Assembly (NCBI RefSeq): GCF_000280925.3
Contig: NZ_CP012109.1
Coordinates: 2,376,501 to 2,440,500 of the forward strand
Length of the DNA stretch: 64,000 nt
Direction of reading: 5' to 3'
Origin: Myxococcus hansupus
Lineage (GTDB): Bacteria > Myxococcota > Myxococcia > Myxococcales > Myxococcaceae
Each line of letters begins with the position of its first letter. Within the stretch, counting starts at the first letter, position 1. The position numbers and the translations under genes were made by a program. This document shows, one piece after another, positions 1 through 12,061 of this stretch. Below the pieces are notes generated by a model. The model did no database searches. It was not told the origin of the DNA and saw only the letters and a list, made by a program, of their open reading frames with translations.

Positions 1-3000
1 CAGGGCGAGGAGTGCGCGGGCCACTACCTGAAGGCCGCGGACGTCTACGAGCAGAAGTTGTTCCGTCGCGACCGGGCGGTGCTGTGCCTGCAGCGCGCGG
101 CGCGAGCGAAGCCGGACCGGGCCGTCTTCCGGCGCGTGCGGCAGTTGCTGCTGTCGGAAGAGCGCTTCCAGCCGGCCTTCGAGGCGCTGGAGCGTGAGCG
201 CGCGGCGCTGGGCGACGCGGGCATGGCCGAGGAGTACGCGGCGCTCGCCGAGCGGCTGGTGGATGACCCCACCGAGCACGAGCTGGCGCAGAGCGTGGTG
301 GAGGTCGCCCGGGTGCTGGAGCCGCAGAACGCGCGCCTGGAGAAGGCGGCGCGGGCGCTGCAGCGCTTCGAGCAGACGTGGCGCGACCGCGTGCGGATGC
401 TGCGCAGCATGTCGCTGGAGGAGCGGGACCGGAAGAGCGCGGCGCGGTTGTCGCTGCTCGTGGCGAAGCTCTTCGCCTGGTACGACCCGGGCTCGGCGGC
501 CAAGGTGAAGGAGGCGTTGGACCGCTGCTTCCTGCTGTGGCCGGGCATGCCGGAGGGCCTGTCGCTCATCGAGAAGTTGACGCTGCGCGCGGGCGGCGAT
601 TTCGCGCCGGCGATTGCGCAGATTGAAGCGATGGCGGGCGAGGTGAAGGACCGCAACGCGCAGGTGGACCTGTGGCTGCGCGTGGGCACGCTGCGGCTGG
701 GCCGGTTGAACGACGCGGACGGCGCGCTGGCGGCCTTCGAGAAGGCGGTGGCGGCGGACCCCTCGCGTGCGGACGCGGCGAGCCTGACGGCGGAGCAGCT
801 CCTGGAGAAGGGCCGCGCTCCGGAGGCCGTGGCGGTGCTGGAGCGCTACCTGGCGACGGTGAAGGACCGCTCGGCGCAGGCGGCGATGCGGCTGCGCCTC
901 GCGGACCTCTTCCTGACGCAGCTTCGCGACGCGGACGCCGCGCGCGAGCACCTGGAAGCGGCGCTGAAGCTGGACCCCACGCAGGCGCTCGCGGCCTTCC
1001 AACTGGCGCGGCTGCTGGCGGAGGACGAGAACCTGGACGCGGTGGTGCCGCTGCTGGACCTGGCGCTGCTGGCGCCGCGCCCGCGGCCGGAGCGTGTGGC
1101 CTTCTGCGAGGCGCTCGCGCTGATGTTCGAGGAGAAGGACGACGCGCGCGGCGCCTTCGAGGTGCTGTCACGCGCGCTGGAGCTGGAGCCGGGTCGGCCG
1201 CTGCTGCTGGGCTCGGTGGTGGAGCACGCGGAGAAGGCCCAGGTGCAGCCCGCGCTGGCCCTGGCGCTGCAACGCGCGGCGCAGGCGGCCCCGGTGCCGG
1301 AGGTCGCGGCCACGTTGTGGCGGCAGCTCGCGCAGTTGCTCCAAGGCCCCTTGGCGGACCCCTCGCGCGCGGAGGCCGCGTGGCGGGAAGTGCTGGCCCG
1401 CGTCCCCGGAGACGCGGCGGCGATGGAGGCGGTGAAGTCGCTCCAGGCGGCCGCGGCGCTCGCGGATGACCCGAAGGCCCGACTGGAAGCGGACCTCGCG
1501 CGGCGCGAGGCGGCCAGCACGGCGCCCGAGGAGTTGGAGCCGCTCGCGCGTCAGTTGGTGCAGATGGCGCCGGATGACGCGGCGGCGGTGCAGCGGCTCC
1601 AGGCGCTCTGCGTCTCCCTGTCGAAGTTCGACGAGGCGGCGGCGCTGGCCGGGCGCCTGGCGGGGCTGGCCGAGACGCAGTTGGAGCGCAACGAGTGGAC
1701 GGCGCGCCAGGCGAAGCTCTACGCGGAGCGGCTGGGCCGTCAGGAGGACGCGACGGACCTGTTCCTCGGCCTGCTCGCGGAGAACGTCTCCACGGGCGTG
1801 GTGGTGGGCGGCCTGGAGCGGCTGGCCGCGGCGGGCATTCGCACGCCCGAGGTGACCGAGGCGCTGGCGGCGCACTACGGCCGCAGTGGCGACCACCAGC
1901 GTCAGGTCGCCGCGCTCCACCAGCAGTTGGAGGTGACGACGGAGGCCTCGGCCCGCAAGCGCCTCTTCTCGCTGATGGCCAGCGTCCATGAGAAGCAGTT
2001 GGCCGACAGCCGCGCTGCGTTCGACGTCCGCGTCCGCGCGCTGCGCGAGGACACGAAGGACGAAGGGGGCCGGGCGGAGACACTGCGGCTGGCGCGCGAC
2101 CTGTCCGCCCACGCCGAGTTGGGGCGGGTGTTGCGCACGCTGGCCTCCGAGTCCGAGGACCCCGCGGTGGCGGTGCCGCTGCTGCTCGAGGCGGCGAGCC
2201 TGGCGGAAGAGGGCGCGCTCGCGGCCGAGGCCATGACGGCGCTGGAAGCCGCTGTCGCCCGCGCCCCCGAGTCGAACGCGCTGCTGCAGCGACTGGTGCG
2301 GCTGTACGGACGCGCGGGCCGCTCGGCGGACGCGGAAGGCTTGCTGCGCAAGCGCATCCAGGGCGCGCGCGGGCCCGAGCGGCTGGAGCTGTTGCTCCAG
2401 TTGGTGGACCTCAACACGGAGCTGGGCCGCGACGCCCAGGCCGCCGAGGCGCTGCAGTCAGCGCTCTCGCATGGGGCCGAGGAGGGCAAGCACCTGCCGC
2501 GTCTCGCCGAGCTGTATGAGAAGGCGGGCCGCACGCGGGAGCTGGGCGACACGCTGGCGCGGCTGATCGCGCTGGCCGAGTCCGCGGGTGACGCGGACAA
2601 GGTGGCGCGGTTGAAGCTGCGTCGCGCGCACCTGCTGCAGGACTCGCAGGACGGCAGCGCGGAGGCGGTGCAGAGCTACGCGGACATCCTGCTCCAGCGC
2701 CCCACGGATCCGGATGCGCTGGCGGCACTGGAGGCGATGCTGGCCTCGGGCCCGTCGCGCGAGGCCGCGGCGCGGGTGCTGGTGCCCGCTTTCGAGCGCA
2801 CCAAGGACCACCGCAAGCTGGTGTCCACGCTGGACGTGCTCGCGGAGGTGGCGAAGGACGATGCCGCGCGCGTGCAGGCGCTGCGGCAGGCGGCGCAGGT
2901 TCACCTGTCGCACCTGCGCCAACCGGAGCTGGCCTTCGCGGCGCTCGCGCGTGCCTTGCGGCTGGCGCCGGGAGACGCGGGGCTGCGCTCGTCGGCGCGG

Positions 3001-5373
3001 CAGGCGGCGGAGGACGCGGACTCGCTGGACAGCTACGCGGAGATTCTCGCCGAGCTGGCCGAGGAAGGTGACGTCGGTCCCGCGCGCCTGGCGCTGCTGC
3101 GTGAGCTGGCGGAGGTGCAGGAGAAGAAGCTCGACGACAAGGCGGGCGCGGTGAATGCACTGCGCGCGTTGCTGGCCATCGAGCCGGGCAGCCTGGACTG
3201 CCTGCGCGCCCTCCAGCGGCTGCACCGCGCGGGCGAGGAGTGGGCCGCGCTCGCGGAGGTGCTGGAGAAGCTGTCCGCCGCGTCTCCGGAGCCGGCCGAG
3301 CAGTTGGCGTTCCTGCGTGAGGCCGCGCTGCTTCACGAGACGAAGTTGATGGACAAGGAGAGCGCCGCCGACGCGTGGCGCGTCATCGCGGAGCGCGACC
3401 CGGCGAGCCGCGAGGCCGCGGCGACGTTGGACCGCCTCTACACCGAGAGCGCCCGGCACACGGACCTGGCCTGGGCGCTGGCGCTGCGCCGCAACCAGGA
3501 AGGGCAGAGCCCGCAGGGGCGTGAAGTGTCGTTCCGCCTGGCGGAGCTCCAGCGCACCGTGCTGGATGACCCCAACGCGGCGCTGGGGCTCTACCGGAAG
3601 ATTCTGGCCGAGGACTCGGGCCACCCGGGGGCCCGGGCGGCGCTCGAGGCCTGGGTGAAGGCGGCGGTGCCGGCGAGTGGCGCGGCCTTGGAGGTGCTCG
3701 ACCCGGTGCTCGTGCAGGTGGGCGACCATGCCCGCCGCGTGGCGCTGCGCGAGGCGCGCATGGCCTCCGCGCTCACGGTGGAGAAGATTCTCCTCGCGGG
3801 CGAGATTCGCCGCATCCATGAGCGGGACATGCTCCAGCCTTCGCTGGCGTTCATGTCCGCGGTGAAGTCCTTCGCGCAGGGATTGGACCGGGACGGCGTG
3901 CGGCCGGACCTGGAGCGGCTGGCGCGCGAGACGGGCTCGCACGAGGTGCTGGCCGAAATCTACGAGACGGCGGCGTCCGAGCTGACCTCGGGCGACCCCT
4001 CGGCGCTGGACCTGCTGCGGCGCTCGGCGGAGCTGCGTGAGTCGTTGGACCAGCCCGAGGAGGCCGCGCGCCTGTGGAAGAGCCTGCTCGCGGACGCGCC
4101 GCAGGACCGTCAGGCGTTGGAGGCGCTGTCCCGGCTGTACGAGAAGGGGCAGAACGCCAAGAGCCTGTCGGAGGTCTACGCGCGTCAGGCGCAGCTCTCC
4201 ACGGACCCCGAGGAGCGGGTGGGGCTGCTGCTGAAGGCCGGCGAGGCCCATGCGAACGCGGGCGAGGACGCGAAGGCCATCGAGACGTACCGCTCCGCGT
4301 TGGCGCTCCGGAAGGTGCCCGAAGGGCTGCTCGCGCTGGAGAAGCTGTACGCGAAGGCGCGGCGCTTCGTGGAGCAGGCGGACGTCCTGGACCAGCTCGC
4401 GGACAGCTCGGCGGATGAGCCCACGCGGCGCAACTGGCTGTTGAAGCGCGCTCAGTTGCTGGAGAAGGAAGTGGGCCCCGCGGAGTCGCTGCCTGTGTAC
4501 CGGCGCTTGCTGGAGCTCGCGCCGGGAGACGGACAGGTGGTGGCGGGCCTGGAGCGGCTGATGGCGCACGATGCGCCTCGCACCGAGGCGGCGCGCCTGC
4601 TCGAGCCCGTCTACCGCGGCGTCAACGACACGCGGAAGCTCGTGGACGTCCTGGAGGTTCTGCTGCCCGGGGTGGCCCCGGAGCGACGCCTGGAGCACGT
4701 CCAGGAGATTGCGACCCTGCGCGAGGCGCTCGGTCAGACGTCGCTCGCGTTCGTCGCACGGCTGCGCGCCTTCAACGAGGCGCCCCAGGAAGCGACGGTG
4801 CGTGACGAGCTGGAGCGGCTGGCCGCCGACTCCGGTGCGTTCGAAGAGGTCGCCGCCGCGTACGAGGACCAACTGGAGCGTGGCGCGCAGGAGCCCCTTG
4901 CGGGTGACTTGTGGCGGCGCCTGGCCGGCATCTACGACAACCGCCTCAAGCGCTATGATTTGGCTGTGCGCGCGATGGAGGAGATGTCGCGCCGCGACCC
5001 GAAGAACAAGGCGGTGCTGGACGCCATCGCGCGGGTCCACCGCCGCACGGGCGCGCATCGCGAGCTGGCGCTTGTCATGCGCCGGCAGGTGGCGGCCGAG
5101 CCCAATGCGTCGTCGCAGGTGAACCTGCTCTTCGAGCTGGCGCATCTGGCCGAGGAGACGCTGGCCGACAAGTCGCTGGCGGCACAGTCGTACCGCGAGA
5201 TTCTGGGGCTGCGGCCGGAGAACACCAACGCGCTGAAGCTGCTCGGACGGGTGCTCGCGGAGATGGAGCGCTGGCCGGAGCTGGCGCAGCACATCGAGCG
5301 GGAAATCCACCTGGCGGACGAGCGGGGGCTCAGGAAGAGGCCTCCGATTTGCGCGTGCGCCTGGGCCGCCTGA
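1..5373 (+). CDS. gltI: GltI/AgmK giant TPR gliding-motility protein, N-terminal part (5' partial, ends at frameshift)
   Basis: The reading frame is open from the first base of the window, so the true start lies upstream. It encodes about 1,790 residues of tandem TPR-like helix pairs, with recurrent motifs such as AL.LDP, A...Y and LA.LYE. Frame 1 ends at 5373 after a short non-TPR tail ([13 protein letters not shown]), while the TPR pattern continues without a gap in frame 3 from 5328. Adding one base to the five-G run at 5324-5328 restores the frame. The gene immediately precedes a textbook GltJ, and in Myxococcus xanthus the ~4,000-residue TPR protein GltI (AgmK) is encoded next to GltJ (AgmX) in the Glt gliding cluster. 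The known role is as a large TPR scaffold of the focal-adhesion gliding complex. The identification rests on size, repeat type and neighbour, and is inference to that extent. Confidence 0.85.
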   Translation, partial: QGEECAGHYLKAADVYEQKLFRRDRAVLCLQRAARAKPDRAVFRRVRQLLLSEERFQPAFEALERERAALGDAGMAEEYAALAERLVDDPTEHELAQSVVEVARVLEPQNARLEKAARALQRFEQTWRDRVRMLRSMSLEERDRKSAARLSLLVAKLFAWYDPGSAAKVKEALDRCFLLWPGMPEGLSLIEKLTLRAGGDFAPAIAQIEAMAGEVKDRNAQVDLWLRVGTLRLGRLNDADGALAAFEKAVAADPSRADAASLTAEQLLEKGRAPEAVAVLERYLATVKDRSAQAAMRLRLADLFLTQLRDADAAREHLEAALKLDPTQALAAFQLARLLAEDENLDAVVPLLDLALLAPRPRPERVAFCEALALMFEEKDDARGAFEVLSRALELEPGRPLLLGSVVEHAEKAQVQPALALALQRAAQAAPVPEVAATLWRQLAQLLQGPLADPSRAEAAWREVLARVPGDAAAMEAVKSLQAAAALADDPKARLEADLARREAASTAPEELEPLARQLVQMAPDDAAAVQRLQALCVSLSKFDEAAALAGRLAGLAETQLERNEWTARQAKLYAERLGRQEDATDLFLGLLAENVSTGVVVGGLERLAAAGIRTPEVTEALAAHYGRSGDHQRQVAALHQQLEVTTEASARKRLFSLMASVHEKQLADSRAAFDVRVRALREDTKDEGGRAETLRLARDLSAHAELGRVLRTLASESEDPAVAVPLLLEAASLAEEGALAAEAMTALEAAVARAPESNALLQRLVRLYGRAGRSADAEGLLRKRIQGARGPERLELLLQLVDLNTELGRDAQAAEALQSALSHGAEEGKHLPRLAELYEKAGRTRELGDTLARLIALAESAGDADKVARLKLRRAHLLQDSQDGSAEAVQSYADILLQRPTDPDALAALEAMLASGPSREAAARVLVPAFERTKDHRKLVSTLDVLAEVAKDDAARVQALRQAAQVHLSHLRQPELAFAALARALRLAPGDAGLRSSARQAAEDADSLDSYAEILAELAEEGDVGPARLALLRELAEVQEKKLDDKAGAVNALRALLAIEPGSLDCLRALQRLHRAGEEWAALAEVLEKLSAASPEPAEQLAFLREAALLHETKLMDKESAADAWRVIAERDPASREAAATLDRLYTESARHTDLAWALALRRNQEGQSPQGREVSFRLAELQRTVLDDPNAALGLYRKILAEDSGHPGARAALEAWVKAAVPASGAALEVLDPVLVQVGDHARRVALREARMASALTVEKILLAGEIRRIHERDMLQPSLAFMSAVKSFAQGLDRDGVRPDLERLARETGSHEVLAEIYETAASELTSGDPSALDLLRRSAELRESLDQPEEAARLWKSLLADAPQDRQALEALSRLYEKGQNAKSLSEVYARQAQLSTDPEERVGLLLKAGEAHANAGEDAKAIETYRSALALRKVPEGLLALEKLYAKARRFVEQADVLDQLADSSADEPTRRNWLLKRAQLLEKEVGPAESLPVYRRLLELAPGDGQVVAGLERLMAHDAPRTEAARLLEPVYRGVNDTRKLVDVLEVLLPGVAPERRLEHVQEIATLREALGQTSLAFVARLRAFNEAPQEATVRDELERLAADSGAFEEVAAAYEDQLERGAQEPLAGDLWRRLAGIYDNRLKRYDLAVRAMEEMSRRDPKNKAVLDAIARVHRRTGAHRELALVMRRQVAAEPNASSQVNLLFELAHLAEETLADKSLAAQSYREILGLRPENTNALKLLGRVLAEMERWPELAQHIEREIHLADERGLRKRPPICACAWAA

Positions 5374-8300
5374 AGGTGTCGCGCCTGGACGACCCGCGCG
5401 GCGCGCTGGAGCTGTACCAGACGGTGCTCACGCGCCGGGCCGGGCATGCCGGGGCTGTCGGGGCGCTGGAGGAGATGGCGCGCTCGGAGAGCGCGCTGCG
5501 GGGCGCGGCCGCCAGTGCGCTGGAGCCCATCTTCGCATCGGTGGGCAACCACCTGAAGCAGGTGGAGATGCTGGAGTCGCGAGCCTCGGCGGAGGCCGTG
5601 CCGCAGGAGCGCGCCGCGCTGCTCCGCCGCATCTCGGAGATCTACTCCGGCTCGCTGGAGAACGCGGAGATGGCCTTCCTGGCCGCCACGCGCGCGCTGC
5701 GCGAGCTGCCGGATGACCTGCGCTCGTTGGAGCTGTGCGTCTCGCTGGTGGACAAGGCCGAGGCTCCCGAGGAGCTGGCCGCCATCCTGACGGAGGTGGT
5801 GGGCAAGGCGGGCGACACGTCGCGGGCCGAGCTGTACCGCGCGCTGGCGCGCATCCAGACGGACCTGGGCGAACCGGCCGAGGCGCTGACGTCGTGGAAG
5901 CGCGTGCTGGAGCTGCGGCCGACGGACACCGAGGCGCTGGACGGCACGGTGCGCCTGGTCGCGTCGCAGGGCAAGCCCACGGAGCTGCTGGAGGTGCTGC
6001 GCCGGCAGCTCGCCGTGGCCGAGGAACCCTCGCGCCGCGCCGCCGTGCTGTTCCAGTTGGGCACGCTCCAGGAGGAGCAGCTCAAGGACGCGTTGGGCGC
6101 ACTGGCCACCTTCCGCCGTCTGCTGGAGCTCAAGCCGGACGACCTGCCGACGCTGGAGCGCATGGAGACGCTCTGCCAGAAGCAGGAGCGTTGGCCGGAG
6201 CTGGCGGACGCGCTGGCTCGCCGCATCGCGCTGCTGCCGTCCGAGGAAGGTCTGGAGCTGAAGTTCCGTCTGGCCACCGTGCGTGAGTCGCGTCTGTTGG
6301 ACCGCGCGGGCGCGCTGGCGCTGTACGGCGAGGTGCTGTCCGTGCAGGCCAACCATGCCGGCGCGGTGGGACGCATGGAGGCGCTCGTCGCCCGCGAGCC
6401 GCAGAACCTGCTCGCGGTGGAGACGCTGCTGCGCGCGCTTCGGGCCAGCGGCGACCTGGTGCGGCTGTCGCAGGTCATCGAGACGCGCGTGGGCGTGTCG
6501 GGCGACGCGTTCGAGCGCAAGGCGCTGCTGGGCGAGCTCGCCACGCTGCGCGAGTCCCAGGAGGAAGCGGAGTTGGCCTTCCTGGCGCTCTTCCGCGCCT
6601 TCAAGGAGGACCCGAACGACGCCGCGATTCGCGCCCGTCTGGAGAACGCGGCGGATGCATCCGCCAGTTACGACGAGCTGCTGTCCGCGTACGAAGAGGC
6701 GCTGCCTCGCATCGCCGAGGCCGCGGATGCCGCGCAGGTCTGCCTGCGTCTGGGGCAGATGCTGGAGACGAAGCTGCGCGATTCGGACCGCGCCGTCTCC
6801 TACTACGAGCGCGCACGCACGCTGCACCCCGCGGTGCAGGAGCCCTCGTTGGTCGCGTTGGACCGGCTCTATCTCCAGTTGGAGGCGTGGCCGGAGCTCG
6901 CGGGCATCCTGGAGTCCCTGGTCGCCGGTGTGACGGAGCCCGCGGACCGCGTCGGTTACCTGTTCCGCCTGGGCCAGCTCTACCAGGAGCGGTTGGACAG
7001 CCCCGACCGCGCGGCCGGCGCCTACGAGGGAATCCTCGCGCTGGACGCGGGGCACCTGGCCTCCGCGCGTCTGCTGGAGGGCATCTACGAGTCCGCGGGA
7101 GCGTCGGAGAAGCTCTACGGCATCCTGAAGCTCCAGGCGGAGAAGGTGTCCGGCGCCGAGCGCGACCGCGTGCTGGCGAAGATGGCCCAGGTGTCGTCGG
7201 AAGGCCTGGCCGACCTGGGCCGCTCCATCGAGCTCTACCGTGAGCTGCTGTCGAAGAACGCGCGCAACGAACAGGCGTTCTCCGCGCTGGAGTCGCTGTA
7301 CGAGCGCGCCGACCGGCCCCAGGACCTGCGCGAGCTCCTCGAAGGCCGGCTGGCGGTGACGTTGGACCCGCGCGAGGTGGTGCGTCTCAACGAGCGCCTG
7401 GGCCGCGTGGTGTACCGACTGCTGAAGCAGCCGGAGCAGGCGGTGCCGTACTTCAAGGCCGCGCTGGACCGCGACGCGCGCCACCGGGGCGTGTTGGACA
7501 CGCTGCGTGAGCTGTACGACGAGACGGGCCAGCGTGAAGAGCTGGTGGGTGTGCTGCGCCGGCTCATCCCGCTGCAGGAGAGCAGCGAGGGTGTGAAGGC
7601 GTTGCGGCTGCGGCTGGCGGAAGTGCTCGCTGGGATGGGCCGCCGCGAGGAGGCGCTGGACGCCGCCCGCCGCGCGCTGGAGGTGGAGCCGCACCAGGTG
7701 CCCGAGTTGGACCGCGTGCACTCGCTCTTCGTCTCGCTGCGCGCGTGGAACGACGCCGTGCGGTCGCTGGAGCTCAAGGTGCAGGTGCACCTGCTGGTGG
7801 AAGAGCGCGAGCAGGCCGTGGCCACGTACTTCGCGGTCGCGGACCTCTGGGTGGGGCAGGGTGGCAAGCCCGAGCTGTCCTCGGGGGCGCTGGAGAAGGT
7901 CCTCGAACTCGACCCCGCCAACCGCACGGCCTACGAGCGGGCGTGTGAGCTGTACCGCACGCACAACGACTGGCGCGCGTACGCCCAGGTGATGGACCGC
8001 TACATGCCCCACCTCGTCACGGACGAGGAGAAGCTGGCCGCGCTGCGCGAGCTGGCCCGGGTGCAGGAAGCGCGGCTGGGACAGAAGGACGTGGCCTTCC
8101 TGGCGCTGTGCCGCGCGCTCCAACTGGACGCGTCGGACGACACGCTGCGCGAGGAGGTCGAGCGCCTGGCCGACGAGACGGGCAGCCACGAAGAGCTGGC
8201 CGCCGTCTACGAAGAGGTCGCCGACGAGCTGCCCCGCGGCGCCCTGGCCGAGCGCCTCTACGCCACGCTCGCGCGCGTCCACGACACGCACCTGGATGAC

Positions 8301-11300
8301 CCGCAGGCGGCGGAAGCGGCGTTCCGGAAGATTCTCGAGTTCGACCCGACCAACGCCACCGCGCTGGACGGGCTCGCCGCGGTGTTCCAGCGCCGGGGCC
8401 GGCAGCGTGAGTACGTGGTGGCCCTGGAGCAGAAGCTCGAGGCCGCCGGCTCCATCGAGCAGCGCAAGGGCATCCTCCGTGAGATTGCCCGCGTCTGGGA
8501 CGCGCAGTTGGAGGACCCGGTCGAGTCCGCCAGCGCGCTGCTGAGGGCCCTGGAGCTCGAGCCTGACGCCGAGACGCTCGGCGTGCTCACGGCGCTGTAT
8601 CGCCGTCAGCGCTCGTGGCCGGATGTCGCGTCCACGTTGCTGCGCGCCCGTGACCTGGCGGACAGCATCGAGGAGCGCGCGCGCATCCAGGTGGAGGTGG
8701 CCGGCGTCTACGAGCGCGACATCGGCGACGACGAGTCGGCGGTGGCCGCGTACCGGCAGGCGTTGGAGTTCGACCCCGTGAACCGCGAGGCGCTGGACGC
8801 GCTGGAGCGGCTCCACACGCGGCTGGACCACCCGGCGGACCTGCTCGCCATCTACGAGCGGATGCTGGAGCTGAGCGAGGACTGGCGCGAGAAGATCCGC
8901 GTCCTCTTCCGCAGCGCCACCATCTGGGAGGACAAGTACCAGAACCCGGCGAACGCGGACGTGTGCGTCGAGAGCGTGCTCGCCATCGACCCGCAGAACG
9001 TCCAGGCCATCAAGACGCTCATCCGGCTGCGGCGCGCGCAAGCGCGGTGGGAGGACCTCATCGCGGCGTACGAGCGGCAGCTCGCGCTGGCCGTCAGCCC
9101 GCAGGAGCAGGCCGAGCTGTACGTGGACATCGGTAACGTCCAGTACCAGCAGCTCAAGGCGCTCGACCGCGCGGTGAACAACTACCACGCGGCGCTCTCC
9201 GTGGACGCCGAGTGCCGCCCCGCGCTGCACGCCCTGGGCACGATGTACGAGCGCAGTGGCAACTGGCCCTTCGCGCTGGAGATGCTGTCGAAGGAAGCGG
9301 AGATCGCCGGCCAGTCGAAGGACGCGGTGGAGCTCTACTACCGGCTCGGGAAGATCAACGAGGACATGCTGATGGACACCGGCAGCGCCCGGACCGCCTA
9401 TCAGCAGGCGCTCGCCGTGGACGCGGGCCACCTGCCCAGCATCCGCGCCCTCAAGGGCATCCAGGAGCAGGAGCAGGACTGGAGCGGCTACGAGCAGACG
9501 CTGCGTCAGGAAGCGGAGCAGACCGATGACCCCGTGGCCAAGGGCCGCGCGCTGCTCGACGTGGCGCGGTACCACGCGGAGACGCGCGAGGACCGTGACA
9601 CGGCCGTCGGCTACTGGCAGGAGGCGCTCAAGCACATCCCGGACAGCCTCGAGGCCGCGCGGCCGTTGTCGGATGTCTACATCGCGCACGAGGACTGGGC
9701 GTCCGGCGAGCGGATGCTGGACATCGTCACGCGGAAGATGGCGGAGATGGCCATGGCGGAGAAGGACTCCGTCTCCGCCGCGGACCTCTGCCGTCAGCTC
9801 TACCGCCTGGGCTACGTGGCGGAGAAGCTGGGCAAGCGCGACAAGGCCCTGGGCTGCTACGAGAAGGCTTACGAGTTGGACGCCACGTACCTCCCGGCGC
9901 TGGAGGGCTACGGCAACCTGCTGGTCCAGACGCGCCGCTACGAGGGCGCGCTCAAGGTCTTCCAGACCATCCTCATCCATCACCGCGAGGAGCTGACGGA
10001 CCTGGAGGTGGTGGAGGTGTACTGGCAGCTCGGCGACATCCACGCCGCGCTGAACCAGACGGACCGCGCGCAGAACCACTTCGAGAAGGCGCTGGCCATC
10101 GACCCGGGCCACGAGCCGACGCTGCGCGCCCAGGTCGCGCTGCTGGAGAAGCAGGGCCAGTACGAGAAGTCCGCCGACCTGCGCCAGCAGTTGGTGGGCG
10201 TGCTCGAGGGCGAGGCTCGCGCGAAGGTGTGTCTGGAGTTGGGCCGCATCGCTCGCGACGAGCTGCATGACCCGTACATGGCCATCGACGCCTTCACCAA
10301 CGCGCTCAAGTCCCAACCGGACGCGCCAGAGGTGATGGACCAGCTCTATGTGTTGCTGCGTGAGACGCGGCAGGGCCAGAAGGCGGCGGACGTGCTGGCG
10401 CGCATGCTCGCGCTCCCCGCGCTGGGATTGGAGCCGCACAAGGCCAAGCGCGTCTGGTTCGCGCTGGGCGAGCTGCGCCGCGACGACCTGAAGGACGTGG
10501 AAGGCGCCACCGAGGCCTTCAACGCCGCCTTGGACCTGGACCCTCGCTTCGTGGAGGCCTTCAGCGCGCTGGAGGCCATGCTCGGCGCGGCGCGACAGTG
10601 GAAGCCGCTGGAAGAGAACTACACGAAGATGCTGGGCCGGCTGCCCAAGACGCCGGAGACGCACGTGGCGCGCATGGCGCTGTGGCGCGCGCTCGGCGAC
10701 CTGTACCTCCAGGTGCTCAAGCACCCCGAGGGCGCGGTGGCCGCCTACGGTGTCGCGGCCAAGGGCCTGCCCGACGACGCGGCGGTGCAGGAGGCCTTCG
10801 CGGACCTGGCGGGGCAGATGCCGGGCCGCGAGGACGAGGCCATCGCCGCGCTGAGGCGCGCGCTGCCGAACACGACGGACCCGCGCAAGGTGGTGGGCGC
10901 GCTGGTGCGCCTGTCCGCGATGCGCAAGGACTACGACGGCGCGTGGCTCGCGGCGCAGGCCGTGTCGGGCCTGCTGGGCGAAGCAGGGGAGGACGAGCAG
11001 GAAATCCTCACCAAGCTGGGGCCCTACGCGAAGAGCAAGGAGAAGGTGGAGCCTCGGCCGCTGAACGACCAGCTCTGGCACAACCACCTGTTCCACCCGA
11101 AGGCGCGGGGGCCGCTGGCCGAGCTGCTGGGGCTGCTGTTCGCGAAGGTGGGCCACCTGTACGCGGTGCCCTTCCCGCAGTACCAACTGGTGCCCAAGCG
11201 CCACCGCATCGACGTGGCGACGGCGCCCGAGTACCACGTGCACCACTACCGGTACGTGGCGCGCGTGCTCGGCATGGAGGCGGTGGAGCTGTACTCGCCG

Positions 11301-11927
11301 TTCCTGGTGGCGACGCGTGAGCGGATGGCGAAGCGCTCCAACGAGCCGGCGCCCGAGCCGCTCGTCAACGTGGAGCTTCTGCAGACGCACCCGGCCTCGC
11401 TGCGGGTGGGCGGCAAGTACTTCGCGGAGCAGGGGCTGAAGGAGGTCTATTACCTCCTGGGCCGCACCCTGGCGCTGGCGCGCTCCGAGCTGGCCTTGAG
11501 CCAGCGCGTGGCGCCCGAGCGGCTGGAAGCCATCCTCCAGGCCGCGCTGAGCCTCGTCGTGGGGAACGTGCGCATCGCCGAGGCACAGCACCTGGTGGAA
11601 CCGGAGCGCCGGCTGCTGGAGAAGAGCCTCAGCGAGCCGGACCGCGCGGCCCTGGCGAAGGCGGCCCGCGCGTGGCTGCCCACCGCCACCCCGCAGGCCG
11701 TGCGTCAGTATCTGGAGGGCGCGGAGCTCACCGCGGCCCGGGCGGGCTTGCTCGCCGCGGGTGAGATGGAGCCGGTGCGCCGCATGGTTCAGGGGGAGAC
11801 GGGCTCCGCCTTCCGCGTTCCGGTGCGCAGCAAGCTGCGGGAACTCCTGGTGTTCGCCACCTCCGAGGACCTGCACGAGCTGCGCGTCGCAGTGGGTACG
11901 CACGTGGAGGTCCAGGTGCGCAGGTAG
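5349..11927 (+). CDS. gltI: GltI/AgmK giant TPR gliding-motility protein, C-terminal part (downstream of frameshift)
   Basis: This is the continuation of the TPR protein in the next frame. The TTG at 5349 is only the first possible start after the frameshift. In-frame codons from 5328 already read [15 protein letters not shown] and join smoothly to the upstream frame, so an independent gene is unlikely. It carries about 2,190 residues of TPR units (recurring AL.LDP.H..ALRAL and WPELA.AL segments). From about genomic 11,040 a non-repeat C-terminal domain follows, starting near [17 protein letters not shown] and ending at the TAG at 11925. With the frame restored, at least 3,970 residues are encoded here. 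The next gene, gltJ, starts 135 bp downstream on the same strand, which fits one transcription unit. Confidence 0.85.
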   Translation: MRVRLGRLKVSRLDDPRGALELYQTVLTRRAGHAGAVGALEEMARSESALRGAAASALEPIFASVGNHLKQVEMLESRASAEAVPQERAALLRRISEIYSGSLENAEMAFLAATRALRELPDDLRSLELCVSLVDKAEAPEELAAILTEVVGKAGDTSRAELYRALARIQTDLGEPAEALTSWKRVLELRPTDTEALDGTVRLVASQGKPTELLEVLRRQLAVAEEPSRRAAVLFQLGTLQEEQLKDALGALATFRRLLELKPDDLPTLERMETLCQKQERWPELADALARRIALLPSEEGLELKFRLATVRESRLLDRAGALALYGEVLSVQANHAGAVGRMEALVAREPQNLLAVETLLRALRASGDLVRLSQVIETRVGVSGDAFERKALLGELATLRESQEEAELAFLALFRAFKEDPNDAAIRARLENAADASASYDELLSAYEEALPRIAEAADAAQVCLRLGQMLETKLRDSDRAVSYYERARTLHPAVQEPSLVALDRLYLQLEAWPELAGILESLVAGVTEPADRVGYLFRLGQLYQERLDSPDRAAGAYEGILALDAGHLASARLLEGIYESAGASEKLYGILKLQAEKVSGAERDRVLAKMAQVSSEGLADLGRSIELYRELLSKNARNEQAFSALESLYERADRPQDLRELLEGRLAVTLDPREVVRLNERLGRVVYRLLKQPEQAVPYFKAALDRDARHRGVLDTLRELYDETGQREELVGVLRRLIPLQESSEGVKALRLRLAEVLAGMGRREEALDAARRALEVEPHQVPELDRVHSLFVSLRAWNDAVRSLELKVQVHLLVEEREQAVATYFAVADLWVGQGGKPELSSGALEKVLELDPANRTAYERACELYRTHNDWRAYAQVMDRYMPHLVTDEEKLAALRELARVQEARLGQKDVAFLALCRALQLDASDDTLREEVERLADETGSHEELAAVYEEVADELPRGALAERLYATLARVHDTHLDDPQAAEAAFRKILEFDPTNATALDGLAAVFQRRGRQREYVVALEQKLEAAGSIEQRKGILREIARVWDAQLEDPVESASALLRALELEPDAETLGVLTALYRRQRSWPDVASTLLRARDLADSIEERARIQVEVAGVYERDIGDDESAVAAYRQALEFDPVNREALDALERLHTRLDHPADLLAIYERMLELSEDWREKIRVLFRSATIWEDKYQNPANADVCVESVLAIDPQNVQAIKTLIRLRRAQARWEDLIAAYERQLALAVSPQEQAELYVDIGNVQYQQLKALDRAVNNYHAALSVDAECRPALHALGTMYERSGNWPFALEMLSKEAEIAGQSKDAVELYYRLGKINEDMLMDTGSARTAYQQALAVDAGHLPSIRALKGIQEQEQDWSGYEQTLRQEAEQTDDPVAKGRALLDVARYHAETREDRDTAVGYWQEALKHIPDSLEAARPLSDVYIAHEDWASGERMLDIVTRKMAEMAMAEKDSVSAADLCRQLYRLGYVAEKLGKRDKALGCYEKAYELDATYLPALEGYGNLLVQTRRYEGALKVFQTILIHHREELTDLEVVEVYWQLGDIHAALNQTDRAQNHFEKALAIDPGHEPTLRAQVALLEKQGQYEKSADLRQQLVGVLEGEARAKVCLELGRIARDELHDPYMAIDAFTNALKSQPDAPEVMDQLYVLLRETRQGQKAADVLARMLALPALGLEPHKAKRVWFALGELRRDDLKDVEGATEAFNAALDLDPRFVEAFSALEAMLGAARQWKPLEENYTKMLGRLPKTPETHVARMALWRALGDLYLQVLKHPEGAVAAYGVAAKGLPDDAAVQEAFADLAGQMPGREDEAIAALRRALPNTTDPRKVVGALVRLSAMRKDYDGAWLAAQAVSGLLGEAGEDEQEILTKLGPYAKSKEKVEPRPLNDQLWHNHLFHPKARGPLAELLGLLFAKVGHLYAVPFPQYQLVPKRHRIDVATAPEYHVHHYRYVARVLGMEAVELYSPFLVATRERMAKRSNEPAPEPLVNVELLQTHPASLRVGGKYFAEQGLKEVYYLLGRTLALARSELALSQRVAPERLEAILQAALSLVVGNVRIAEAQHLVEPERRLLEKSLSEPDRAALAKAARAWLPTATPQAVRQYLEGAELTAARAGLLAAGEMEPVRRMVQGETGSAFRVPVRSKLRELLVFATSEDLHELRVAVGTHVEVQVRR

Positions 11928-12061
11928 CGACAGAACCCGGAGCCGGGTTCATGCGTTAATAGGCAGGCGGGCGGTCTTGGCTCGTATCCTTGACCCCTCC
12001 GTCTGCCACTTCTACGATTCACGCGGGATTTCTCCCGTCATTTCCGAGGCTTACGGGAACG

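Noticed and set aside
4953-11903. A 2,316-codon open frame antisense to gltI (and similar long ones at 2458-5310 and 566-2083)
   Set aside because: High-GC third-position bias opens antisense frames. The translation is Arg/Gln/His-rich low-complexity sequence and the sense strand encodes clear TPRs.
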